Positions 12,045 through 23,134 of a stretch of DNA of 64,000 bases are shown here, in pieces (within the stretch, counting starts at the first letter, position 1; each line of letters begins with the position of its first letter). The position numbers and the translations under genes were made by a program. Origin of the DNA: Podospora bellae-mahoneyi (taxonomy: Eukaryota; Ascomycota; Sordariomycetes; Sordariales; Podosporaceae); the NCBI RefSeq assembly GCF_035222275.1, contig NC_085883.1:310001-374000 (forward strand). The letters are read 5' to 3'. A model generated the notes under the pieces. It ran no database searches, was not told where the DNA came from, and saw only the letters and a program-made list of their open reading frames with translations.

Positions 12045-15000
12045 AGTTCAGGCGGGAGGGAGAGCAGACCTGGTGTCTGCTCGGGTCGGGTAGCGTGTTT
12101 TTCGCGTGGCTTGTGGTGACGTGAAGAAAATGAGGGTGCGATATCGCCGGGTGGATATGACTAGGTAGGTGACTGTTGCTGCGGGTGAAGGTGCAAGCGG
12201 TTGATTCGAGATGCAAATTGAATGTCTCGGTCGCCACCTGTGGCACGCGGTGCGCTTAGACCCGGCAGGCGGTGGGCGTCTCGGGGATTGAAGACGTGGA
12301 AAGCGGAAGCCAGTTCGGAGGTGTTTCGGAAGTGGAGGAAGCAGACGAACTGCAGACGTGACACGGTCGGGGACAAGTGCTGCGACCTTAACGCAACGAT
12401 CGCGATGGAGCAGCAGACCGTGACCGACAACAGACTCAGCCAGAGATCGGGGAGGGGAGGGGGCTGGGCCACAAAGAGGTTCTGGCAGCTGGTGGGCACT
12501 GGAGGCGGTGGTGGTGGTGGTTGTGGTTGTGGAAGGGGTTGAAGGAGAAGAGGTTGGTTTGAGTTATGGGGTCAGGGTCGTTGGAGTCGCGCTGGTGGTG
12601 GTAGTGGTTCGGCGGCGGCGGTGCTGTTCTGGTGGTTGGCGCAAGGCAATTGTCGTCCTCAGTGGCTCACCCGCGACTGCTGGGCCAATGCGGCTGGATG
12701 GGATATGTCGGCGCGGCGACACGGGGACCATCAAAGTGACATGGCTCGGGGGAAGGTAGATGTTGGAGGTATCGGCGAGCAGGGACCAGTGCGGTATGGG
12801 GTAGGGCAGCCGGAGAGGAAGAGAGGAGGATGGGGGATGGGGGTTGGGAATTTTGAATTTTCAGCGTCGCTTGAGCGCAATGGGGGGGGGAAGAGCACAA
12901 GAGCAAGCAAGGTGATTGGGGATGGTCCTGTCACACTCTCCTGGGACGAAGCCTCTGCACTGCGCAGTTTCTAGCACGCCCTGGCCTGGCTGCCCGCGTA
13001 CTTTTGATACCAGACATCACGGCTGCCTTGGCATTCGGGCGAATGAGGCACTCATGCATCATGGTCAGGCAGCTATTGCAGTAACGAGGCCTTGGCCCTC
13101 GATTAGCCTCTCTCACCTGTCATCAATCGTCAAGATTCCAATTCTCTTCCAGGTTGTTGGTCATGGTTGACCCAGCACCCAGCAGAGCAGTTGGAAAATG
13201 CAGCTTTGGGCAGCCTCATAACGCATCGGCCAACGGCCAGTCTGGATGAGCTTCAATGTAAACTAACTGCCGTTGGCTACCCTCCTCCGAAAGGGTTGGT
13301 GGACAGGAGCGTTGACAATGGCAGCAGCGAGCAGAGACAATGGCATCACACGGGGAAGGGCTGGAAGTTCGTCGGCAGCCCGCGCCGAAAAAACCTCCTG
13401 ACATCAGCGGGATCACGGCACGCAATATCGGTGCCACGTTTGGCAGGGATTTGTCAGGTCCTGGTTGGCAACAATCACTGTTGGGCATCTTTGGTTGTGC
13501 TGCCTCGCTGTCGCTGCCATCATCACAGTCCGTGGACCCCTTGGCCACGGCCCGTTGATTTAAGCTTCAGCGGGCGCCAGATCCACGCTAAATTAAAATC
13601 GATTCTTGAAGGATGCAGTTATGCAGATGAAAATCATCGAAACGGCCCGTTGCAGCTGGCATGTCGATCCCGATCCCGTGACTTGCTGTCCTTTCCCCCT
13701 TTCCACTTGGCATTGATTTGAACATCTGACAGCGGCCGGCCCAGCGCCTCCATCGGCCGTCGGCAGCGTCTCCCTTTCAGTTGCAGACCTGAAGAATCAT
13801 CAGGGTCGTCACAAGGGGACGTCCATGGCAAGCTGTACCTTGCATTAGCCCACTGCTGTGGTTGACCGCTCCCCACGGGCCTGGGTCAGCCCAGAGCGTG
13901 TGCATTTTCCAGCTTGGTTTACGGAGTACATATATGAACCATCTTTCCACTCCCGGGAATCGGTCCATGACCCATCCGGCACTTCACTTCTTAGGGGGGA
14001 GAGTAACAAGCAGGCAATGCCCGCCTGGCAAATGGCAAAAATGCGGGGGAATTTCCATCCCTCCCGCTGTGATCGACAACGCCATGGACAGAGAAAACCT
14101 GGGGAACCTCCGCCACGGCATCACCCTGTGGTGTGACTATTTGAAACGACATTCTTTGGTAGAGGGAATATTATCGAATTCGCAAACTTTTACCTCAAAA
14201 TCACCAAACCGGTGGGCACAGTCAGGTGAAAAAAAATCACGGGGTCCAAAATTACCTGAACTTTGCTTATCTCTGGGACTGGTAAGGCGGCTTATGGGTG
14301 TCCATGCAATTAACGGGTCTCTCACTCCACCTTGATGCATAATCAAGGTGTCTCTCACAACCTACCTATACCAAGGCAGGCCGCCTCAGACATCTGGAAA
14401 AAGAAGTATTCGTTTCATACTTTAGATATGATGCAACTATTGAACCGCAGAAAGTGGCAAGAACCGCATGCCAACCTGGGACCCAACATTCGAATCACCA
14501 GTGTTTCAGCTCCCCCCAGTGGCCTCTGTCGACATACTGCGGCCCCAATGCAATGCGGAATCTCTCAAAATTTATGTTCTGATCTTCAGGAACAGCAAAA
14601 GTTCCTCCAATCGACCAGTCACAATCCAAGAGACAATTACATCGCAGATTTTGTCTCCGAGGCCAATGACCCCTGACCCCTGGAGCCCGTCTTCTGTCCG
14701 TCTTGCCGGCGAACCACTCGTATCCTCCGCCACATAGTGACACAGACACCTGCAATATTATATCATCAACTGAGTCTGGTGGGTATAGCACCTATCTTTG
14801 GCTTTCAGTGCCTCCCACTTCTTAAGCTCGGCAGCATTGACTCTTCAGACCGCGGTACTTTGTTCTCTCACAGAGCAGCTAGCCAGATGTTCAAGATCAT
14901 CCGAGAGGCTAAATGCAGGTAGCCGGGCCTGCAAGGTGTAAGGGAGAGTGGCAAGAGAAATACATGGTCTCCAAACATCGCATCATCTATCGATGAGGTA

Positions 15001-15448
15001 ACTTGCACTTGTTGAGTTCAGCACCTTGAAGCTCTCATGGCCGACTTTGCTTCACCAGTCATAGCATACCCCTTTCTCACGACTCTCTCTTACACCTTCA
15101 GTATGTCTGATCCATACTGGCAGACAAGAATACTGACATGGAACTTGAAGAAGGAAGAAAAGGTATTTTCTGTAGCACTTGGCCTTTGCTGTTGCTACCA
15201 ACCCCCACCCACCCATACTCGTCCTCATCCAACCTCTCAACTCACTAGGTAGCTGCCGGATGACCCAGCTGCTCTTTGACTTCACATTTCCAACGCCTTC
15301 CACTTCTCCGCTTCCGCCTCGTGATAAACGAAAACGTCGCATACGAACCGCACATAAGCTGAGAACATCGCACTACACAGTTGCGGTAAGAATTGTTAGT
15401 CCACTGATAGCTTCGAGTAACAGGAGTGCATGATATTCTTGGCTCTTA
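12045..15448. promoter_or_regulatory. Large upstream region of the SomA-like gene
   Basis: 3.4 kb without a convincing coding gene. The first kilobase (12045-13000) is G-rich on the plus strand, with a GGTGGTGGT run near 12500-12535, and probably contains the promoter and leader of the minus-strand regulator. From about 13850 to 15050 it becomes more A/T-rich. Plus-strand ORFs at 13167-13721 and 13862-14335 have no recognisable domain and biased composition; I see no transposon ends. Confidence 0.45.
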
Positions 15449-15796
15449 CTATCTCTTGATCGGCTCCCCCATCTTTGCTTGAATCCAGCCTTTTTGTGAC
15501 GCCCAGGCGTCGAGGTCCTCCACCTCGTCAAGCTCTCGTGCCCACTCCAGTATCGTGTTTCGATATTTCTCCTTTTGATCGAGGTGATACTCGATCATAG
15601 CGTCGCTGAGGCTGTTGAACTGGGTTTCTGTGAGTGTCATGTATGGTTCGCCTTGAATCTTGTGGAGCAATTGTACTGGGCGTTTGTTGGTTAATGTGAA
15701 GGTTTTGTTTTGGGGTGTTGGATAAAGGAGTGATCGTTTGGATTCAAGTTCAAGGAGGGAATAGATTGAAAGAGCAATAAAAAATCTTTTCTGTTA
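15449..15796 (-). CDS. Hypothetical small ORF / 3' exon fragment
   Basis: Not recognised. The clearest coding part is 15449-15670, reading QGEPYMTLTETQFNSLSDAM through EWARELDEVEDLDAWASQKG to the stop. It is acidic and helical, with natural-looking protein composition. The frame stays open back to about 15796, where CCTAACAG looks like a splice acceptor; another possible acceptor (CGCCCAG) lies at about 15673. No upstream exon with an ATG could be placed. It is either the last exon of a gene whose start I cannot find, or a remnant. A decayed esterase lies 0.5 kb away on the other strand. Confidence 0.3.
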
Positions 15797-16283
15797 GGAA
15801 AAAGGATGGTGAGTACTGCGAGGCGATAAAGGGTGATAAGTGTTCGACTGATTCATTCCATCTCCATTGTTTCCGGCCGTAGACTCTGAGTTGGAACAGG
15901 TATTCTTTTAGCTGAAATTATGCGCCAAAGTTGCTTCTTAATGCGTGCTTCATACTATTGTATAGAAAGCCTTCTTTTGTAGCCAGCAGTTCATCGGCCA
16001 CAGGACAAGACTGTGTTCAAAACCTGCAAGCTCCATTTATTTTGCAGTTCATTGGCTGCCAGTGAGATAAGGTATTTGACTAAACACTACATGTGATTTC
16101 TGCGTAGGTGGCTACAAAGCCGCCGTTCAAAAATAAGGTTTCAGACAGGCGCCTGACCAACACAACAATTAATATAACGTACCTACCTCAGGTAACGTTA
16201 CCTGACTTTGCACACGTCGAGATCTGATCCCCAAACTTCGGGAAAAATCATCAACTTTGCTCACAAATTCTTAGTACAGCAGA
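15797..16283. other. Intergenic, with 18-bp palindrome
   Basis: No gene seen. It holds the perfect palindrome at 16188-16205 about 80 nt before the first ATG of the decayed esterase. Otherwise it is moderately A/T-rich. Confidence 0.4.
16188..16205. repeat. 18-bp perfect palindrome
   Basis: TCAGGTAACGTTACCTGA is exactly self-complementary. It is preceded by ACCTACC, a word common in fungal intergenic DNA. It could bind a dimeric factor or form a hairpin; there is no functional evidence. Confidence 0.6.
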
Positions 16284-16886
16284 ATGTCGTCGTCAACCTA
16301 TATTGTAGGCCCTGGAGGATCTGCAAGAACGAACGGCCTGCAGGTGTCAGGCATACAATCGAGTGTTGATCTCATCCTCGAGAGTGTCAAGCATGAGGAA
16401 AAGCTTCTGCCCAGACACAAAATATTTCTAGGTGGGATAAGCCAGGGGCTTGCTATGTATGTTCGTTCCTAGGTGTCCCCTTCTCTGTCTCTCATGCAGT
16501 ATTGCTGATGGGAGAGGAGGTTTTGCCGGCCTCTATGGGTTTTGCAGCTGGTTCCCACTGGTGGATGAAGCCTCATCCGCAGCCCGCCAACAATCGGATC
16601 TCATCGGACGGTTTACCATCCTGCAACACCCCTCTATTCGAGCGACCCAAGGAAGGGAAAAGACCTACCAGCACCGGTACCACAGCTCGCCTCAACGCCC
16701 ATTTTGCTTGAACACAGTCAGGACGACGCCGTCATAGCCATAAAGAACGGCAGACGAATGTGGGATACTTTGAAGAAATTTGGGTTTCTTGATGTTGCAT
16801 GGCATGATTATGGTGATGGGGGACACTGGATAGATGAGCCTCCGGGAGTTGAGGATGTTGTTGCTTTTTTTTACGCAGAGCTGTAG
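16284..16886 (+). pseudogene. Decayed phospholipase/carboxylesterase (acyl-protein thioesterase-like)
   Basis: Alpha/beta-hydrolase remnant. The first part contains LILESVKHEEKLLPRHKIFL then GGISQG, the nucleophile elbow with Ser. A normal-looking intron (about 16456-16499, GTATGT to CAG) leads to GRGGFAGLYGFCSWFPLVDE, and the end holds TPILLEHSQDDAV (catalytic Asp) and DYGDGGHWIDEP (catalytic His). So all three catalytic motifs survive. However, the usual first 70-90 residues, with the HGRGSN-type oxyanion motif, are absent, and the middle part and the C-terminal part lie in different frames around 16600-16710 with no plausible intron between them. I therefore call it a pseudogene; an unseen intron plus a distant first exon is the alternative. 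Confidence 0.6.
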
Positions 16887-17524
16887 GCGAGTCAGTTACC
16901 TCACCTGCCCGGTAACATGGCTTCTCTCTCCAACATAGTCAACAGGCCTTGAAGGATAATCGGTATGCATTTAAAGATAATTCATAGAGTCTTTGAATAC
17001 TAGAAAAAGGTCCTGGAGCGTTTATTATAGGTCTCAAAGAATGGTCGGGAGGCGTATTTGACTACCTATCGATCGTTGAGTCCTTGAATTTTTGTCGCAG
17101 CCTCTATCTTTCTGTCGAAAACGTGAGGGGTACGGCTTTAGCAATCCCAACATTTAACAGGCTGACCAGGGCTTTCTCCGTGCCGGGACTGGCTGTAGGT
17201 GCAGAAAAGTTTTGGCACTTTGGTGGCGACAGATCAGGGTGCCTGGGGAAACCAGACCAGGCGCTGCCACCGAAAAAATTGTTAGACTTCTGGGACCGGA
17301 AAGGATGACGAATGCAAGGACGCCACACGACGAAGGATCTTTTCACCATCACAGGCATCACCACCAATGCAAAATTAAACCTCATTATCCGAAAACTATA
17401 TCCCAGCTAGAATCGAAAGCCCCCTTCTCCCCCGTCCATCACCCCTTTTATCATCCAGGGCAAGCCATCACTGCCCACTGGAACCCATCATGATGTCATC
17501 CCATCATATGTCCTCTCTGTCCCT
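16887..17524. other. Intergenic, nothing recognised
   Basis: 638 nt between the decayed esterase (+) and the stop of the NTF2-like gene (-). Short ORFs only, no repeats or RNA genes seen. Confidence 0.4.
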
Positions 17525-18838
17525 CTAAGGCCCGGTAGGAAACTCACAGCTTCCCCCAATATTCTGCAAATAAGCGATGTTGTTAAACTCGACATCGAGC
17601 CCCCCAATCTTCCAGATGTAGTCATTCTGCCCCTTTACATGCTCCGACTCGGTATCCTCCAACTCGCCCACGGTCTTGAGAATGGCAATACCCCTGACAG
17701 GCTTGGCCTGAACATGGGGCACGGCAAAAGTAGCAGTCCAGATTAGGGTGATCTCAGCGCTATCCCACAGTCAGTAACAGTATCTGAATCACATAACAAA
17801 GGGTACATACCAGTCAACAATCTTGTGGGTGATGATCAAGGGGAGGTTATCAGGCATAACATGCTGGTGCTCAATGAACGCCTCCTTGCTAGGGAAGGTG
17901 ACTGTTCCCAAGGGGATGCCAGCGAGGGAGTTGATCGAGTCGGAGGTGTCGTAGAAGTTGTCGGAGAGGTAGTAGGCGTCCTCGTCGTTCCACTTGGAGA
18001 TCATGCGGACGTAGGCGTCGATGATGACCTCGGCGGCTTGGTCGGAGAGGCAGCTCTCGGTTTGGCCGGCTGCGGGGAAGCGGATGGGGACGCTGCCGTT
18101 GATGGGGCGGGTGATGACGGGGATGGGGGTTTCGGGGGTGACGGGGGTGGCGGGGAGGATGGTGACCGAGCCGTCAGCGGTGCTGTCAGTGTCATCGTTC
18201 AGGTCGGTGCCGTCAGTAAGATCAGTGCCATCGGTGAGGCCAGTACCGTCGGTATCATCAGTGCTGTCGCCGCCAGTAAGATCAGGAACGGTGATGGTTG
18301 AGTCATCGTCATCGTCACCGTCAGGGTTGCCGCCGGTGAAGTCGGGAATGGTGATGGTAGCATCATCGTCACCATCGGGGTTGCCGCCGCCGGGGAGGGC
18401 GGAAAGGGTTACGGGACCACCGTTGTCGACGCCACGGATGTTAGGCAGAGCAACTGGGGTGTTGGGTCCATTGCCGGTGCCGTCGTCCGTCCCGTTGTCA
18501 CCGCCATCACCACCATCATTGCCGCCATCACCACCGCCGTTACCAGCGTCACCACCGTCGTCACCGCCCTCATCGCCATCGCCGTCGCCACCGTCTGTGA
18601 CATCTGGAACCGTGGCTGGGACATCGACAGTAGGGACGTCGGTGGGAGTGGCCGCACCGTCCGTGGTGGAGGAAACCCGGTCGTTCCAAGGATCGGGGAT
18701 CCATCCCTGAGAGTCGGAGTTTGGACCCCTCAAAGTATCTACCAGGTCGTCAAAGACTGGTTGGCGTTGTCTGATAGGTCTCAGGGTAGCCGCCGCTGAC
18801 AACCCTGTGAGGGTCAGGAGAGGGATGAAGGAGCGCAT
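17525..18838 (-). CDS. Secreted NTF2-like domain protein with long Asp/Gly-rich linker
   Basis: Predicted 420 aa from exons 17811-18838 and 17525-17759; the intron has GTATGT and GATAG ends. Residues 1-17 (MRSFIPLLTLTGLSAAA) form a signal peptide. Residues about 60-240 are low-complexity, very acidic, rich in GDGGDDGG and TDGTDLTDGTDL repeats, with possible Ca2+-binding potential. The C-terminal 165 residues look folded: ESCLSDQAAEVIIDAYVRM, KWNDEDAYYLSDNFYDTSDS, then HKIVDCAEITLIWTATFAV and LDVEFNNIAYLQNIGGSC. This is the layout of the fungal secreted NTF2-like (SnoaL-fold) domain. The function of this fungal family is unknown; extracellular or wall location is inferred from the signal peptide. 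The repeats create long antisense ORFs. Confidence 0.8.
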
Positions 18839-20121
18839 GTTGACCGACTCTGAGCTGTTGTGTGTTGTAAGAGAGTGTGGGTAGAAAAAGCGTGACTGTG
18901 ATGATGAAATAAGGAATGAGAAGGACAGCGGCCCGAGAGAAGTGACCCTTTTATTCTTGTTTTCTCTTCACTCAAACTTGAAATTTCCTAGCCTATTCCC
19001 CCCTGATCGACATCAGGACTTCCCCACAGGAGCCCTACTGCGGGTTGAGACCGTCGGATATGGGCATGTCTCTCGCGTGAGGACCTCATCTGTGAATGCA
19101 TGCGACCTGTCAATTGCCTGGAAGCCATACAGCCGCACTGGTGATCATCATTCATCATCTCAACGGCGTCAGTGAGGGTTTGCTTGTGGTGATGATAGTC
19201 TGGCTGATGGCGGGGGCTCGCTGAAAGCAATGTTATGAATGGTTGAAAGGGAGATGGCGTGTATACGAGCATGTAGCTGCCCTTGAATTCCATTGAACGC
19301 AACGAATTCCTGGCACTCTCCTCTTGGGATGTGTGGAATGCTTGATACAAGGCGTGACACGGCACATTGCCGTACAGGACCAGCTTTCTCCCGGCAGTGC
19401 TAGGTAGGCTTGCCGGATGGGCATCATCCACTTGCCGTGTCACGGACACCGGGGGTCGCCAGGTAATTGTGAGCATCGGTCTCTGCATGCGCCTGCATTG
19501 CGCCGTGGTCCACCCGACGGGACAACGGTGATGTCTCAACGCACAGGCTCGAGGAGATAATCCCGTTGGGCCGAAAAAGACTGTCGTACATGTGTGTGTG
19601 TGAGCTTTGACAGCCAGCGGAGAGTTTCGTCCTCGGAATTGTCGTCGACAAAGGTGAGGTCGTGTTTCTCATGGGAAATGTATCCCGTCGTGCGTTGCCA
19701 TTCCGGGTTTCGTAACAGTAATCGACTTGGCGAACCCGATGTATCGGTTCAGTGTGGTTCCTGGCATGAACTAGAGTCGCAGTCAGATAGCAAGTCGTTC
19801 GATGACTGAATCAAGGGTTGGGCCAAGGCGGCAATCGCAACATCGGACCGTCCCGGCAGCATCGTTTGTCGATCTGATGCGCGTGTGTGCTGGATGGGTC
19901 AGGGGTAAAGATTTGAAGACTCAAGCCAGCCCGCCTCTGTCATGGCTTTGACGTCCGAAAGGCTGCTGATTTCATTGTTCGTGGGACGGAACTGCCATGT
20001 GAAAGTTCTCTCAGTTATTTTGATCTCGGCTCTTTCTATCCCGTCAACCTCGCTCATGATTGCCCAAACTCCGACCTAATCCTTTTCTGAACCAAGCCAC
20101 TGTCAGTGTGTCCCCGTACAG
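18839..20121. promoter_or_regulatory. Upstream region of the NTF2-like gene
   Basis: 1.28 kb between the start of the NTF2-like gene and the stop of the GT8 gene, both on the minus strand. It should hold the NTF2-like promoter. No protein-like ORF, RNA gene or repeat was recognised. Confidence 0.4.
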
Positions 20122-21354
20122 TCACCTCTCTGGTGGATCGATCGAATAGCCACAAACACGCTGACGTCTCTCATGAAAATCCCGATAGATCCCGTTCCAA
20201 ATGTCCCTCTCGACGCACGACTCCACGCCGCCCTTGTCGCGACATTTCGGCTCGAGCCTCTGCCGCAAGTCCTCGGCCGCCCCCAGCCATGGCTTTGGTA
20301 GCGGCCAATCCGAAAAGTGCAAGTATTTCGCCTCGTTAAACACCTCGATCGGGTCCCACTCCTCGCGATCACTCCCCAAGTACTTGGCATGCTCGCCATC
20401 CTCCCAACGAAACACCTGCGTCAGCAGAGCATACCGTCTGTGTGGGATCACCATGGCACTATCCTGGTACAATGTGTTGAGGATCTCCATGTCATACTCG
20501 TCCTCACCGCCCTTGTTTGTGGCGTCCAACACTCTCTCAAACTCTTCCGCACTTGGCTCGACAAGCAGGATATGGGACGCTAGCTTCTTTTCCTCGGGAT
20601 ACAGCCAATATGCCCGTGGCATCGCGACTGGAGACGGCGGAAGGGTGAACAGCTCGTCTACAGACCCCAACAACACAGCATCCGAGTCCAGCGATAGAAC
20701 CCTAGAATACTGTGTTTGGTTGAAGGCCAGAAGTTTGGTGAAGGACTCAGCCCATGTGGCTGGAAATGCAGTCAGTTAACATTTGAACAAGGGGTCTCTT
20801 GTCGAGCGCGACAACATACAGTCCGCTGTGGCTCTATGCTGCACCGATACCGGTACCAACTTGACGTTGAAGTCATCCCTCGCCTTGTTCAGCAGCTCGA
20901 TATCATGACGCTTCCCGCCTTTCCCCCTCCGTGCACCTTCAGAAACCTCAAGGTTGAACATCCCCTCCGGGTACATCATCACACGATCCGCCTTGCTGCC
21001 AAGCTGATGCAGCTGCCCGAAAAGCATGACCGAGTTGCAGAGGTAGTGACTGTTGGTTACGTATTGAAGATAGGCGAACTTGGACCAGTCGACCTCATCT
21101 CCACGAACCTCCTTCGGCCCCTGATCGTCTGGAGCTGCGACCGAGTTTGGCGGTGGCTGTTGCCCGGCGTTCCATTCCGCTGCCGCCCCCCTCTGGCGCG
21201 CAAGGAACAGCAGCAGGGCGCAAGTCAGCGTGAAGGCGACCCAAACCCGCGCCCGCCGAGGAGAAAACAGACCGCTGATGCTGGGGCCCATGGTTGGGGA
21301 ATTTGTTACAATCATGGTGAACGAGTGACGACCGAACGACAGCCAGTTTTTCAC
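20122..21354 (-). CDS. GT8-family N-acetylglucosaminyltransferase-like, type II Golgi membrane protein
   Basis: Predicted 390 aa from exons 20820-21354 and 20122-20759 (intron GTATGT to CCAG). A single N-terminal membrane anchor (VWVAFTLTCALLLFLA, about residues 37-52) follows basic residues, giving a type II Golgi topology. The lumenal part begins with FAYLQYVTNSHYLCNSVMLF and LHQLGSKADRVMMYP, typical of the yeast Gnt1-like branch of glycosyltransferase family 8. The metal/nucleotide-sugar motif is SLDSDAVLL (Asp203-x-Asp205). Later conserved pieces are MPRAYW, DMEILNTLYQDSAMVIPHRR and EAKYLHFSDWPLPKPW. Kluyveromyces Gnt1 caps mannan side chains with alpha-1,2-GlcNAc; the acceptor in this fungus is unknown. 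An alternative start at the internal MGPSIS (about 21291) would shorten the cytosolic tail. Confidence 0.82.
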
Positions 21355-23134
21355 CCCAAGCTCCCACTGTCAATACCCTCCTTGTTGTCGCGCAAAACAG
21401 TGGATTCTATCCTTCTCCCAACTTCATGATCCTTGGCGAGGAATGGGAACGGAAGGGCGGCGCCTAGGTTTTGTGTGCTGTCACGGAGGAAAATCCGAAA
21501 TCTCGAGCGAAGCGGCCATTCCTCACATTTTTGAACACTAACCCCTGACAGGGGATGCCCATGGTTCTCCAGCCCAATAGTTGAGTGGGACAATGATATT
21601 GACGTACTATCCTGCATTGAGAGACTCAGCTGGTGAGCTGCCGTTGGAGGCGTGGCTGGCTGATCTTGCCAATACTTGAGCCGCTTCGGGTATAGTGACC
21701 TGGGGGAAATATCCGAATTATGAGACAAAGTTGAACTTTTTTGGTGTAATTATGAATGAAGATTTTTTTGTGTGGGGGTCAGCTGAGGTCTGGACCGTTT
21801 GGTTGTTGACGGGTCTCGTATCCGGGTTGTGTCTACCGCACACTGTGGACAAACATTGTTGATGCTGCAAGACGCTGAATGAGGGGAGGGCTTGTCGTCA
21901 ATATGGAAATAGCGTCCACACAAGGAATTGCGAGATTCTGGACATCTAAACTTGAGAGTGCTCAACAATGTTCACTGTTGGGTATCTTCCAACTTGCTCG
22001 TATCAAGGGATTATTGATCTCTCATGTTCTGGTCGCAAGGTTTCTATTCCATCCAAACCGATGTTGATGGGCACCGAATTCCTCCCTGGCGTCTTGAACT
22101 AAAAATCCAAGGTCATAATCAAAGTCCAAAGACCAGTGATACCTAAGGTGGTCTTAATCTTGGTCAAAATCTTGGTTGTTACCTAGTAGCCAAGATCTGC
22201 TCAAGGTCATACATACATATCTTGGGTCTTGGCTAAAGTCAAAATCATGGTCTAATATTTAGTCAAAGTTGTGGTCTACATTCCATGGTGTCTTTAGTCC
22301 CGGTCTTAGCCTTAGTCAAAAGTGGTAGTCAAAAGTCAAAAATCAAGCTCTTAGTCCGAGACAAAGTCAGGTTTCCCAAAGTCAAACCCAAAGGAACACC
22401 CCACATCAAAAAACACACGTAGCACATCTCCAACCTCCCAACATACCATCAACATCCTCCCTCTCCCCCAATTCATCGATAGTTTTCACACTCCATCTCA
22501 CACAATCACAACACGACAACTCTCTGGATTAAACTCGATATGATCCCTTTTCAATTCCCCCTTAACTATGCCGCTTTCTCTGCCTCTGAACATCTCCAGA
22601 TAATGATTACAACAGGTGTAGGGGTAAAGAATACTCCTCCTCCCATCTCCCAAGCAAAAACAAAAAAGTAATGAATGTCAGTCCGACCAGCCCGAATATA
22701 TATACACATTTCTTTCTTCTTCTTCCTTCCTCCCCAGTAAAAATCAAACTTCTTCCATCAAAGGGGGTATAGTATACACCATGCAAGCCAACTATCCTAT
22801 CCATTCCATCATCACTCAAATCACCCAACTCAATCCTCCAATCCAATGGCTATGCAACTTTGTTGAAAAACCCAGAAACCAAAAAAAAAAGAGAAAAAAA
22901 AAAGAAAAAGCCACCCTAATCATCCCCTCTTAGCAACATATCTGTTGAAACAGGCCCTCCGAAAGCACGCCTCGGATATCAGGCTCTTATATACACTCCC
23001 TTCCCCCTTCCCGCCCCAATCTCCTGCCCCGTCCAAAAAAATCATACCCCCCTTTCCAAATATAACCCCCCAAAAACTCCTTTATGCAATGCAAAAAAAG
23101 TAGAAAAAATAAAAAAATAAATAAATAAATAATA
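21355..23134. other. Intergenic with degenerate GTC-word repeat and A-rich tract
   Basis: 1.8 kb between the start of the GT8 gene and the stop of the coiled-coil gene, both minus strand. It includes the GT8 promoter, a degenerate repeat at 22104-22400 described separately, and A-rich runs at about 22880-22910 and 23090-23130 close to the coiled-coil gene's 3' end. No coding gene seen. Confidence 0.45.
22104..22400. repeat. Degenerate GTCAAA/GGTCTTAG repeat tract
   Basis: About 300 nt in which the words AAAGTC, GTCAAA, TTGGTC and GGTCTTAG recur roughly every 10-20 nt (for example AAAGTCAAA, TTAGTCAAAG, GGTCTTAGCC, AGTCAAAAGTCAAAA). The unit is imperfect and the tract has no ORF. It looks like an old, diverged simple repeat. 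Confidence 0.55.

Noticed and set aside
13167-13721. 184-aa ORF in the SomA upstream region
   Set aside because: No protein-like pattern, no signal peptide or domain, and no splice support.
13850-15050. Possible degenerate transposon in the A/T-richer stretch
   Set aside because: No terminal repeats, target-site duplication or transposase-like coding remains were found.
18021-18710. 229-aa plus-strand ORF opposite the NTF2-like gene
   Set aside because: Created by the GAT/GGT repeats read in antisense; only Ser/Pro/Val low complexity.
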